DNA of 7,060 bases from an uncultured Robiginitomaculum sp. (GCA_938003555.1 CALKXN010000361.1:1-7060); one strand, 5' to 3'; counted from the stretch's first letter, positions 1 to 6,543 are shown. The notes: generated from the sequence alone by a model not told the origin. Translations and numbers: made by a program.

Positions 1-1368
1 GAAGCTGAGAAGCTTGCGGCTAAGATTACGGACTTACTCGATATTCTACGCAGCCGTGACCGCGTGCGCGAAATTATTCGCGGCGAACTTAATGAAATGC
101 GCGAGAAATTTGCCACGCCGCGCCGCTCTATCTTTACCGAAGGTGGTATTGATTTTGACGATGAAGATTTGATTGCTGTTGAAGATATGGTCGTGACGGT
201 GACCTCATCGGGCTATGTGAAACGCACGTCGCTTGACACGTACCGCGCCCAACGCCGCGGCGGTAAAGGCCGCGCGGGCATGTCGATGAAGGACGAGGAT
301 TACGTGACAACTGTATTTGTCGCCTCGACCCATACGCCTGTGCTGTTCTTTAGTTCTACGGGCATGGCCTACAAGCTTAAAGTCTGGAAATTGCCGGTTG
401 GCGGGCCAAATACACGCGGCCGCGCTCTGGCCAATATTCTCCCGCTTGGCCAAGGTGAAAATATCAATTCCATCATGGCGCTGCCTGAGGATGAAGAGAC
501 GTGGAAAGAGTTAGACATCGTCTTTGCCGCGCGTAGCGGCGGCGTGCGCCGCAACTCTCTGGCTGATTTTACCCGCGTCAACCGCAATGGTAAAATCGCA
601 ATGAAACCGGATGAAGGCGACGGTATTGTTGATGTGCGCGTTGTGAGCGAAGATGATGACGTTCTTCTGACAACTGCACTTGGTAAATCTATCCGCTTCA
701 AAGTCACGGATGTGCGCCGCTTTGTTGGCCGTACATCGTCCGGCGTTCGCGGTATCAAGCTGGCCAATTATGGCGAAGAGGGCGGTGATGAAGTTATCTC
801 CATGGCGATATTACGTCATGTCGATATCGAAACCGACGAAGCCCGCGCCTATATGAAACACGCCAACGCCATGCGCCGTGCGCTCGGTGATGACGCTGAG
901 GACGATAGCGAAGATGATGTCGAAGTCGAAACGTCTCTCGATGAAGAGCGCCTTGGGTTCTTGCAAGCCAATGAGCAATATTTGCTGACTATTGCCGAAG
1001 ATGGCATGGGGAAACGCAGTAGTTCTTATGATTATCGCTGCATGAACCGCGGCGGGCAGGGCGTTACGGCGCAAAATTTGTCACGCAAAGGCGGAGACGA
1101 TGCCCGGCTTGTGCGAAGTTTCTCGATTGAGGAAGATGACGAAATCATGATGGTCACGGATGGCGGACAGCTTATCCGCTGCCCCATCCGCAATATCCGA
1201 GTCGTCTCGCGAAGCTCACTCGGCGTGCGCGTTATTTCTGTCAAAGATGGTGAACGCGTCGTCTCGGTAGAACGCATCGAAGATAATGATGACGGGGACG
1301 AAGACGGTGATACCGATGCGGTTGTGACGGATGGCGATCGTCCGGATGAGCCGCCGGCAAAAGAATAG
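1..1368 (+). CDS. gyrA: DNA gyrase subunit A, C-terminal part (5' end outside window)
   Basis: GyrA is the cleavage-rejoining and DNA-wrapping subunit of gyrase, which adds negative supercoils using ATP through GyrB. The frame is open from base 1, so the 455 visible residues are the 3' part; the catalytic tyrosine domain is upstream of the window. The segment starts in the coiled-coil end of the N-terminal region (EKLAAKITDLLDIL) and continues through the whole beta-pinwheel wrapping domain. The GyrA box QRRGGKG is encoded at 250-270, which separates it from ParC, and a related NRGGQG motif occurs in a later blade (near 1045-1062). An acidic insert of about 50 residues (820-975) sits between blades relative to E. 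coli GyrA; I recall such inserts in alphaproteobacterial GyrA. The protein ends in an acidic tail rich in Asp, Glu and Gly, as is common. Stop TAG at 1366-1368. The identification is secure. Confidence 0.97.
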   Translation, partial: EAEKLAAKITDLLDILRSRDRVREIIRGELNEMREKFATPRRSIFTEGGIDFDDEDLIAVEDMVVTVTSSGYVKRTSLDTYRAQRRGGKGRAGMSMKDEDYVTTVFVASTHTPVLFFSSTGMAYKLKVWKLPVGGPNTRGRALANILPLGQGENINSIMALPEDEETWKELDIVFAARSGGVRRNSLADFTRVNRNGKIAMKPDEGDGIVDVRVVSEDDDVLLTTALGKSIRFKVTDVRRFVGRTSSGVRGIKLANYGEEGGDEVISMAILRHVDIETDEARAYMKHANAMRRALGDDAEDDSEDDVEVETSLDEERLGFLQANEQYLLTIAEDGMGKRSSSYDYRCMNRGGQGVTAQNLSRKGGDDARLVRSFSIEEDDEIMMVTDGGQLIRCPIRNIRVVSRSSLGVRVISVKDGERVVSVERIEDNDDGDEDGDTDAVVTDGDRPDEPPAKE

Positions 1369-1369
1369 C

Positions 1370-1413
1370 CTAAAGTCACAGAGTTTTAAGGCGTTCTAAG
1401 GGGTGTGACTTAG
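1370..1413 (+). other. Inverted repeat downstream of gyrA
   Basis: Just after the gyrA stop, CTAAAGTCACA (1370-1380) pairs with TGTGACTTAG (1404-1413), giving a 10-bp stem with one bulged A and a 23-base loop. The loop contains two tandem 10-mers, TTTTAAGGCG (1384-1393) and TTCTAAGGGG (1394-1403), that match at 8 of 10 places. No T run follows the stem, so it does not look like a standard intrinsic terminator. It may be an mRNA 3'-end structure for gyrA or a protein-binding site. The pairing is seen directly; any role is a guess. Confidence 0.4.
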
Positions 1414-1441
1414 AGTGTTGTCCTTATAGTTTTACTGGAAA

Positions 1442-1473
1442 TCGTAGCGGGCTGGTTTATAAGCCCGCTATGA
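1442..1473 (+). promoter_or_regulatory. Hairpin covering the coaD start codon, with a -10-like box in its loop
   Basis: TAGCGGGCT (1445-1453) and AGCCCGCTA (1462-1470) are perfect 9-base inverted repeats around an 8-base loop. The stem can extend by U-A, C-G and a G-U wobble to 1442 and 1473. The coaD ATG at 1470-1472 lies inside the right arm, and no Shine-Dalgarno sequence is visible before it. The loop and right arm include TATAAG (1458-1463), a 5/6 match to the -10 consensus, placed so that transcription would begin at about 1470, the A of the ATG. The matching -35 position (1435-1440, CTGGAA) is weak, 3/6. Either the RNA hairpin restrains translation of read-through message, or coaD has a leaderless transcript, or both. 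Confidence 0.5.
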
Positions 1474-1961
1474 CCCAACGCATTGCACTTTACCCTGGTA
1501 CATTTGATCCGCTGACCAATGGTCACGCCGATATTCTTCAGCGCGCGCGAAAGCTGTGCGACAAGCTTGTGATTGGCGTTGCCATAAACCGCGAGAAGGG
1601 GCCGCTCTTTGATCTCGCTGAACGCGTCGATATGGTTCAAACTTGCGTGGCGCAAATGGAGGGCGAGGCGGTCGTTGAAGTCGTCCCATTTGAAGGGCTG
1701 CTCATGCATTTTGCCCAAGAGGTTGGGGCGCAAATGATTGTGCGCGGTCTGCGCGCAGTCTCTGATTTTGAGTATGAATTTCAGATGGCTTGTATGAATG
1801 ACAAGCTTGACCCCACAATCGAAACAGTGTTCCTGATGGCTGACCCGCAACATCAGGCCATTGCCTCGCGGTTAGTTAAGCAGATCGCCCGCCTCGGCGG
1901 CGATATTTCACAATTTGTTCCGCCCGAGGTGGAGTATAGACTGAAAGACAAATATTCATGA
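1470..1961 (+). CDS. coaD: Phosphopantetheine adenylyltransferase
   Basis: CoaD transfers AMP from ATP to 4'-phosphopantetheine, giving dephospho-CoA and pyrophosphate, the next-to-last step of coenzyme A synthesis in the cytoplasm. The 163 residues match the usual 155-170. The N-terminal YPGTFDPLTNGH (residues 8-19) holds the nucleotidyltransferase TxGH motif (T16-H19). RGLR (92-95) and IASRLVKQ (131-138, the counterpart of the ISSxxVK/R signature) are at the expected places. The start at 1470 is fixed because the conserved YPGTFDP lies only seven residues after it. There is no visible ribosome binding site, and the start codon falls within a strong inverted repeat. The stop overlaps the next start by 4 bases (ATGA at 1958-1961), so coaD and the cyclophilin are probably translationally coupled. 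Confidence 0.97.
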   Translation: MTQRIALYPGTFDPLTNGHADILQRARKLCDKLVIGVAINREKGPLFDLAERVDMVQTCVAQMEGEAVVEVVPFEGLLMHFAQEVGAQMIVRGLRAVSDFEYEFQMACMNDKLDPTIETVFLMADPQHQAIASRLVKQIARLGGDISQFVPPEVEYRLKDKYS

Positions 1962-2905
1962 TTTCACGTATCGCAATCTGCGCCGTCATGGGCGCCGCTT
2001 TATTTTCTTCCGCATGTGCCAAAGAAGCCGAGCAAACCTCTCAGACTCCAGTAAATGTTACGCAAACTGTTTCAGTGACAGAAGGCTTTGCTGCGCCCGA
2101 CGCGGCATGGCGCACGCCATCTCAAGACAACCTCCTTTATGTCAATACGAATAAGGGCCTGATCGTTGTTGAACTTATTCCGGAATTTGCGCCAAAGCAT
2201 GTCACTCAAATCAAAGCTCTAGCGCAGCAAAAATTCTACGATTTGATTGTCTTTCATCGCGTCATTGACGGCTTTATGAACCAAACTGGCGACCCGACGG
2301 GCACGGGCACGGGCGATAGTAATTTACCTGATATTCCCGGCGAGTTCACATTTCGCCGCGGTGGAGATATGCCTGTCTCTTTGGTTAACCGCCGTCCCAT
2401 AAATCCGCGCGATGCAAATGCAGGCGTTGTTGATGTTGGATTTTATAAGAGCTTCCCTGTCGCGACCAAACCAATCACTGATGCCGGATGGGGTCTGGGC
2501 GGAGATTCAGATGGTAAAGTGGACGCTTGGGGGCTGCACTGCAAAGGCGTGACCTCTATGGCCCGCAGTCAGAACGTGAATAGTGGCAATAGCCAATTTT
2601 TCCTGATGCGCGGAACGGCTGGATGGCTTGATCAACAATATAGCATCTGGGGCAATACGGTTTATGGCCGCGAGCATCTCGAATCCTTTGCCGTTGGCAC
2701 AGCCGGTGAGGACGCAGGTTTTGTTCCGGATCAAATGGAAACTGTGCGTCTTGGTTCTGATTTGCCCAAGAAAGAACGGCTTAATATTCAAGTTCTAAAA
2801 ACTGACGGCCCGCATTATCGCCGCTTTATGAACAGCCAGAAAAAGGCTGATGGAAATTACCCCGATATCTGCGAGATCGTTATTCCGACTCGCGTCAAAA
2901 AATAG
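1958..2905 (+). CDS. Secreted cyclophilin-type peptidyl-prolyl isomerase with large insert
   Basis: This is a cyclophilin of 315 residues that should catalyse cis-trans isomerisation of proline peptide bonds in the periplasm. Residues 1-21 form a signal peptide. SSAC20 could be a degenerate lipobox (Ser rather than Leu at -3), or ACA could be a signal peptidase I site, so lipoprotein status is open. Core motifs are FHRVIDGFMNQ (99-109) with the catalytic Arg101, PTGTGTG (113-119), SMARSQN (200-206), NSQFFLM (211-217) and WLDQQYSIWG (223-232). Between about 130 and 195 it has some 60 residues absent from the neighbouring cyclophilin, and a C-terminal extension of about 50 residues. Apart from C20, the exported part has only two cysteines, C195 and C305, which could form a disulfide. 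I recall similar long cyclophilins near coaD in Caulobacter-type bacteria. No clear ribosome binding site; coupling to coaD is likely. Confidence 0.9.
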   Translation: MISRIAICAVMGAALFSSACAKEAEQTSQTPVNVTQTVSVTEGFAAPDAAWRTPSQDNLLYVNTNKGLIVVELIPEFAPKHVTQIKALAQQKFYDLIVFHRVIDGFMNQTGDPTGTGTGDSNLPDIPGEFTFRRGGDMPVSLVNRRPINPRDANAGVVDVGFYKSFPVATKPITDAGWGLGGDSDGKVDAWGLHCKGVTSMARSQNVNSGNSQFFLMRGTAGWLDQQYSIWGNTVYGREHLESFAVGTAGEDAGFVPDQMETVRLGSDLPKKERLNIQVLKTDGPHYRRFMNSQKKADGNYPDICEIVIPTRVKK

Positions 2906-2913
2906 GAAATATA

Positions 2914-3372
2914 ATGTCTGATACACTTACGCTTACAGTAGATAACAATAAAGGCGACATCGGCGATGTTGTTATCAAAATGCGTCCCGACCTTGCACCG
3001 GGCCACGTTGCGCAAATCTCTAAACTGGCCACGGACGGTTTTTATGACGGCTTGACATTTCACCGCGTTATCCCGGGCTTTATGGCCCAAGGCGGCTGTC
3101 CGGATGGAACCGGCATGGGCGGATCGAAAGAAAATATCAAAGCTGAGTTCTCCAAAGAGCCGCATGTTCGCGGTATTTGCTCTATGGCGCGCTCACAAAA
3201 CCCGAATAGCGCGTCCAGCCAGTTCTTTATCTGTTTTGATGATGCCACATTCTTGGATGGTCAGTATACCGTTTGGGGCGAAGTGACGTCCGGCATGGAA
3301 TTTGTTGACGGCCTGCCAACAGGCGAGCCGCCACGTATGCCAGGTAAAATTGTCAAAGCGACTATTAGCTAA
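2914..3372 (+). CDS. ppiB: Cytoplasmic cyclophilin-type peptidyl-prolyl isomerase (PpiB-like)
   Basis: A single-domain cyclophilin of 152 residues, close to the usual bacterial PpiB size, expected to isomerise proline peptide bonds in the cytoplasm. No signal peptide is present. Motifs in order are FHRVIPGFMAQGG (49-61) with catalytic Arg51, GTGMGGS (65-71), SMARSQN (90-96), SSQFFIC (101-107) and FLDGQYTVWG (113-122). The ATG follows the previous stop by 8 bases and is preceded by AGGAAA (2904-2909), a reasonable ribosome binding site. Together with the secreted cyclophilin just upstream it forms a tandem pair sharing many core residues, likely an old duplication with one copy exported. The family is certain; the symbol follows common usage for the short cytoplasmic form. 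Confidence 0.93.
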   Translation: MSDTLTLTVDNNKGDIGDVVIKMRPDLAPGHVAQISKLATDGFYDGLTFHRVIPGFMAQGGCPDGTGMGGSKENIKAEFSKEPHVRGICSMARSQNPNSASSQFFICFDDATFLDGQYTVWGEVTSGMEFVDGLPTGEPPRMPGKIVKATIS

Positions 3373-3410
3373 TTTCGCCTTCCCGAAAGGGGCGCATCAA
3401 GGATTTCGTC

Positions 3411-4463
3411 ATGGATGTGTCTCTCTTTGACTTCGACTTGCCGGAGCGCGCCATTGCGCTTCGGCCCGTCAGCCCGCGTGATAGCGCAAAAATGTTGCAC
3501 GTCCAAAGCGGGCAAATCACCGATCACCATGTTTCTGATCTGCCGAGCTTATTACAGGCGGGGGACGTCCTCGTCTTAAATGAAACCAAAGTTCTTCGCG
3601 CCGCTTTAACAGCAGTGCGGCCTGCCCGCGCTCATGGCGGTGGCGGTGACGTTACGATTGATCTTAATCTTCATAAGCGCGAAAGCGATAATGTTTGGCG
3701 CGCTTTTGCCCGCCCGGCCAAGCGCTTGAAGATTGACGACGTTATCGCGTTTTCAGATGATTTAACCGCAAAAGTCATGGCCAAGGACGCCGCAGACGTT
3801 ACGCTCTCATTTTCTAAATCCGGCGAGGCGTTGAGCGCTGCAAGTGAAGCTTGCGGCGCGCCGCCTCTGCCGCCTTATATTGCGCGCAAACGCGCGCCGG
3901 ATGAAGCGGATATCGAAGATTATCAAACCGTATTTGCCCGCGAAACAGGCTCGGTCGCAGCGCCGACCGCGGGGCTGCATTTCACGCCGCAGCTTTTAGC
4001 TCAGCTTGAGGCCGCTGGAGTTGAATTTGCGAAATTAACGCTCCATGTCGGGGCAGGGACATTTCTGCCGGTCAAATCTGACAATACGGATGACCATGTC
4101 ATGCATAGCGAGTATTTTGAGATCAGCGCAGAGACTGCCGCGCAGATTAACACCGCGCGCGCGCGCGCAGGACGTATCATTGCGGTCGGCACCACAGCGC
4201 TTCGCGCGCTGGAAAGTTCATCCCAAGACGGCAAACTTGTCGCGCAATCACGCGAAACCGATATTTTCATCACGCCGGGCTATAATTTTAATATTGTTGA
4301 CGGTCTTATGACCAATTTTCATCTGCCCAAATCGACGCTTTTCATGCTGGTGAGCGCTCTGGCGGGGCGCGAAGTTATGCAGGCCGCATATGCGCATGCC
4401 ATCGAGAATGATTATCGTTTCTATTCCTATGGCGACTCGTCTCTGTTATGGCGCGCCTCATGA
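3411..4463 (+). CDS. queA: S-adenosylmethionine:tRNA ribosyltransferase-isomerase
   Basis: QueA moves the ribosyl part of SAM onto preQ1 already placed in tRNA at position 34, making epoxyqueuosine, the next-to-last step of queuosine synthesis. The 350 residues equal the normal length. Family signatures run throughout: LNETKVLRA (56-64), PLPPYI (152-157), YQTVFA (171-176), [10 protein letters not shown] (183-192), [11 protein letters not shown] (211-221), [11 protein letters not shown] (259-269), [10 protein letters not shown] (301-310) and YSYGDSSLL (338-346). The start is supported by AAGGA (3399-3403), 7 bases before the ATG, and by the alphaproteobacterial-style opening LFDFDLPE. Its stop overlaps the start of tgt, the enzyme acting just before it in the pathway. 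The only curiosity is an alternating CG tract at 4154-4168 coding Ala-Arg repeats. Confidence 0.97.
   Translation: MDVSLFDFDLPERAIALRPVSPRDSAKMLHVQSGQITDHHVSDLPSLLQAGDVLVLNETKVLRAALTAVRPARAHGGGGDVTIDLNLHKRESDNVWRAFARPAKRLKIDDVIAFSDDLTAKVMAKDAADVTLSFSKSGEALSAASEACGAPPLPPYIARKRAPDEADIEDYQTVFARETGSVAAPTAGLHFTPQLLAQLEAAGVEFAKLTLHVGAGTFLPVKSDNTDDHVMHSEYFEISAETAAQINTARARAGRIIAVGTTALRALESSSQDGKLVAQSRETDIFITPGYNFNIVDGLMTNFHLPKSTLFMLVSALAGREVMQAAYAHAIENDYRFYSYGDSSLLWRAS
4154..4168 (+). repeat. Alternating CG tract, (CG)7C, inside queA
   Basis: Fifteen bases alternate C and G without interruption and encode part of the ThrAlaArgAlaArgAla stretch of QueA (residues 248-253). Alternating CG of this length can adopt Z-form DNA and is a possible slippage site; a change of one 2-base unit would shift the reading frame. 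No biological role is shown by the sequence. Confidence 0.6.
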
Positions 4464-5602
4464 CTAGTTTCCCTTTTAAAGTCGCCGCGACAGACGGCAA
4501 AGCGCGTACAGGCAAGCTTGTCACGCCGCGCGGCGAAATTCGTACGCCGGCCTTTATGCCTGTCGGCACGGCTGGCACAGTCAAAGGCGTTTATATGGAT
4601 CAGGTGCGTAGCGCCGGATCGGACATTATTCTGGGCAATACATATCATTTGATGCTGCGCCCGGGCGCAGAGCGCGTTGCGCGGCTCGGCGGATTGCATA
4701 AATTAGGCGGCTGGAGCGGCCCCATTCTAACCGATAGCGGGGGCTTTCAAGTCTGGTCGCTGTCCAAGCTGCGCAAGATGAGCGAAAAGGGCGTTGAGTT
4801 TCAAAGCCATTTAGACGGCAGCAAACATATGCTGAGCCCCGAGCGCTCTATTGAAATTCAGGCTGATTTGCTGGGCGCGGATATTTCGATGCAGCTTGAT
4901 GAATGCACAAATTTCCCCGCCACTCGCGAAGAAGCGGCCAGTTCTATGGAACTCTCCCTGCGCTGGGGGCAAAGATCACTCGCGGCTTTCGGGCAGCGCG
5001 AGGCGCAAAATCTCTTTGCGATTGTGCAGGGCAGCACATTTGAAGACCTGCGGGTTCACAGCGCGCAGGCCAGCGTTCAGGCCGAAGCCGAAGGCGCGCG
5101 CTATGGCGGATTTGCGATTGGCGGCCTTGCTGTGGGTGAGGGGCATGAAGCCATGTGTAATGTGCTGGATTATACAGTTCCGCATTTGCCGTCGGATCGG
5201 CCACGTTATTTGATGGGCGTGGGCAAGCCGATAGATTTGGTTGAAGCCGTCTCGCGCGGCGTCGATATGTTTGACTGCGTGATTCCCACGCGTTCCGGTC
5301 GTCATGGCCAAGTGTGGACGGATGCCGGGCCGTACAATATTAAAAATGCCCGCTTTGCCGAAGATCAAAGTCCGCTTGATCGCACTTTACCCTGCGCGGC
5401 GAGTACGGATTATAGCAAGGCATATATCCATCACCTTATTCGTAGCGGAGAGCTTTTAGGGGCGATGCTGCTCAGCTGGCATAATATCGCTTATTTCCAA
5501 GGCCTGATGGCGCGCATGCGCGCGGCGATTGCGGCGGGTGAGTTTAACGCCTTTGCCGATACTTTTCGGGCAGGACTCGCGTCGGCGCAGGTTCGCGATT
5601 AA
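4460..5602 (+). CDS. tgt: Queuine/preQ1 tRNA-guanine transglycosylase, zinc site altered
   Basis: Tgt swaps guanine 34 in the GUN anticodons of Tyr, His, Asn and Asp tRNAs for preQ1, the tRNA-entry step of queuosine synthesis. Numbering from 4460 (380 residues), active-site residues are present: D92 in TDSGGFQV, D147 in LDEC, GGLAVGE (221-227) and nucleophile D272 in [12 protein letters not shown]. The zinc site normally reads CxCxxC plus a later His; here it reads L310-P-C312-A-A-S315, so only one Cys and H341 remain, though YSKAYIHHL follows normally. An in-frame ATG at 4448 would add four residues; 4460 is preferred because it gives an ATGA overlap with queA and matches the N-terminus of known Tgt proteins. 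No ribosome binding site is evident at either, fitting coupling to queA. The last 59 bases overlap a convergent gene. Confidence 0.95.
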   Translation: MTSFPFKVAATDGKARTGKLVTPRGEIRTPAFMPVGTAGTVKGVYMDQVRSAGSDIILGNTYHLMLRPGAERVARLGGLHKLGGWSGPILTDSGGFQVWSLSKLRKMSEKGVEFQSHLDGSKHMLSPERSIEIQADLLGADISMQLDECTNFPATREEAASSMELSLRWGQRSLAAFGQREAQNLFAIVQGSTFEDLRVHSAQASVQAEAEGARYGGFAIGGLAVGEGHEAMCNVLDYTVPHLPSDRPRYLMGVGKPIDLVEAVSRGVDMFDCVIPTRSGRHGQVWTDAGPYNIKNARFAEDQSPLDRTLPCAASTDYSKAYIHHLIRSGELLGAMLLSWHNIAYFQGLMARMRAAIAAGEFNAFADTFRAGLASAQVRD

Positions 5603-6239
5603 CCGGTGCCGCCGGATCGTCCGGGGAAACGACAATGCGCATTGGCCCGCTTACAGAACTCGGCCGGGCGGGATAGGCGCAGCCAAAGGCTCCGCCAATG
5701 CCTTTTAAATAGGCCCGCCTGATTCGTCCCATCTCATAAGCTTTCCGTAATTTACGCTCATATTGATGTGCGCCCGTCACGCGGCGCACAACGCTGCGAT
5801 AGGGAATCCATCCCGTCGCGGCGTCTTCAATGGCATTTGTCGCGGCATTGCTTGCGGCTTCGGCGACGAGTTCGGAGCGAGAACTCTCTGCGGCAGACAC
5901 ATCCGCGCTATTGCCCAGAACAGCGTTTAGCGCATTAACCTCTGTGATGAGGTCTTGGCAATGAACAGGGCCATCAATTGCATAGGGGTAAGTAATGCGA
6001 GCGAGTACGCGCGGGAGAGGGCGTTTGCTTAGATTAAAGTCGCGTAGCGGTGCGCGAAGGGCGTCAGGAATGCGCCGCGTTGTATTGACCATCGACTCGC
6101 GCATCACAGATTTGCGGGTTGATGGGACGTTCTGATCGTAACTGGTTTTGTGCTGCGCCGTAGACACGCAGGCGCATAAGCCCATATTTGCCGCGCAGAT
6201 CAACAAAACGCTCAGCATATGACCCGATAAGTTATACAT
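5544..6239 (-). CDS. Predicted lipoprotein of unknown function
   Basis: A 231-residue protein on the minus strand. The N-terminus is a lipoprotein signal: hydrophobic [12 protein letters not shown] followed by lipobox L21-C-A-C24, with Val after the cysteine, so an outer membrane location is plausible. The segment [19 protein letters not shown] (91-109) looks helical. [13 protein letters not shown] (141-153) and [14 protein letters not shown] (174-187) resemble, from memory, conserved stretches in uncharacterised alphaproteobacterial proteins. The C-terminal 40 residues are Pro/Arg rich and probably disordered. The ATG at 6239 is chosen over a GTG at 6245 because AGGG lies 7 bases before the ATG but only one base before the GTG. 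Cys94 and Cys187 could pair. The 3' end overlaps tgt by 59 bases in the convergent sense. Real coding is likely; function is unknown. Confidence 0.8.
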   Translation of the reverse strand: MYNLSGHMLSVLLICAANMGLCACVSTAQHKTSYDQNVPSTRKSVMRESMVNTTRRIPDALRAPLRDFNLSKRPLPRVLARITYPYAIDGPVHCQDLITEVNALNAVLGNSADVSAAESSRSELVAEAASNAATNAIEDAATGWIPYRSVVRRVTGAHQYERKLRKAYEMGRIRRAYLKGIGGAFGCAYPARPSSVSGPMRIVVSPDDPAAPVNREPAPTRVLPEKYRQRR

Positions 6240-6296
6240 TGTCACACCCTATGCCATTAGGTCGCAGAAAAACAAGCAATATGCTGATTTATACTC

Positions 6297-6331
6297 TTGA
6301 CCATATGCAATCGGCTGCCTATCTAGCCGCC
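6297..6331 (+). promoter_or_regulatory. Probable promoter of the tRNA-Lys gene
   Basis: TTGACC (6297-6302, 5/6 match to the -35 consensus) is followed after 17 bases by TATCTA (6320-6325, a 3/6 match to the -10). GCCGCC follows at 6326-6331, a GC-rich discriminator of the kind found at stringently controlled stable-RNA promoters. Start of transcription would be near 6332, about six bases before the mature tRNA. The -10 match is only moderate; position and spacing carry the call. Confidence 0.55.
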
Positions 6332-6337
6332 TCTTGG

Positions 6338-6413
6338 GAGCTGTTAGCTCAGTTGGTAGAGCAACTGACTTTTAATCAGTAGGTCCAGGGTTCGAATCCC
6401 TGACAGCTCACCA
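6338..6413 (+). tRNA. tRNA-Lys, anticodon TTT, CCA encoded
   Basis: A complete 76-base cloverleaf can be folded by eye. The acceptor stem is GAGCTGT (6338-6344) with ACAGCTC (6403-6409), then discriminator A6410 and an encoded CCA (6411-6413). The D arm is GCTC/GAGC with AGTTGGTA in the loop. The anticodon stem is ACTGA/TCAGT, with anticodon TTT at 6371-6373 flanked by CT and AA. The T arm is CAGGG/CCCTG with loop TTCGAAT. Anticodon UUU reads Lys AAA and AAG codons. The gene stands alone, with its own probable promoter upstream and an AT-rich region downstream. All stems are perfectly paired. Confidence 0.98.
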
Positions 6414-6420
6414 TTTTATT

Positions 6421-6513
6421 TGGTATGTGAATGCTAAATAAACAAATACACTGGTTGATGAACGTTAAATAAATAAACGTCTTGGTTAATGAACGCTAAT
6501 TGAACAAAAGTTC
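6421..6513. repeat. Three imperfect 31-base tandem repeats
   Basis: Units at 6421-6451, 6452-6482 and 6483-6513 follow one another without a gap. All begin TGGT and share the core TGAAYGYTAAWTRAAYAAA (6428-6446, 6459-6477, 6490-6508); the last five bases of each unit vary. Pairwise identity over 31 bases is 20 (1 vs 2), 23 (2 vs 3) and 21 (1 vs 3). The 31-base period is near three turns of B-DNA, so bound proteins would sit on one face. The array is in the AT-rich gap between tRNA-Lys and the outer membrane protein gene, about 180 bases before that gene's start. Likely readings are an array of regulator sites or decayed repeat units; the sequence does not decide. Confidence 0.7.
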
Positions 6514-6516
6514 GAT

Positions 6517-6543
6517 TGTTGGTGCAAAAAAGCAACATTTTTT
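6517..6543 (+). terminator. Weak candidate terminator after tRNA-Lys
   Basis: TGTTG (6517-6521) can pair with CAACA (6533-6537) across an 11-base loop, directly followed by six T (6538-6543). The layout is that of an intrinsic terminator, but the 5-bp stem with two G-C pairs is weak and the site lies about 100 bases past the tRNA. No better candidate is visible between the tRNA and the next gene. Confidence 0.3.

Noticed and set aside
369..767. Open frame of 132 codons on the minus strand inside gyrA
   Set aside because: It is antisense to the conserved GyrA wrapping domain, rich in Arg, Ser and Thr without family signatures, and has no ribosome binding context. The same holds for the other antisense frames in gyrA, coaD, queA and tgt.
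1442..1473. The coaD hairpin as a gyrA transcription terminator
   Set aside because: No T run follows the stem on either strand, and the right arm contains the coaD start codon.
1410..1853. Open frame of 147 codons on the minus strand over coaD
   Set aside because: The plus strand encodes an unmistakable CoaD; the antisense frame shows no recognisable domain.
2297..2314. Three perfect ACGGGC hexamers in the secreted cyclophilin gene
   Set aside because: They encode the conserved TGTGTG loop of cyclophilins, so protein constraint is enough to explain them.
3373..3410. preQ1 riboswitch before queA
   Set aside because: The gap is only 38 bases and shows no pseudoknot-like pattern; it holds a normal ribosome binding site.
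6188..6382. 64-codon plus-strand frame running into the tRNA
   Set aside because: It overlaps the lipoprotein 5' end and enters tRNA-Lys; its last residues are simply the translated tRNA sequence.
6338..6413. tRNA-Lys as an integration (att) site of a genomic island
   Set aside because: I saw no second copy of the tRNA 3' end, no integrase and no phage-like gene; the neighbours are ordinary chromosomal genes. A partner site outside the window cannot be excluded.
6421..6513. Tandem repeats as a CRISPR array
   Set aside because: The units touch each other with no unique spacers, are imperfect, and no cas gene is in the window.
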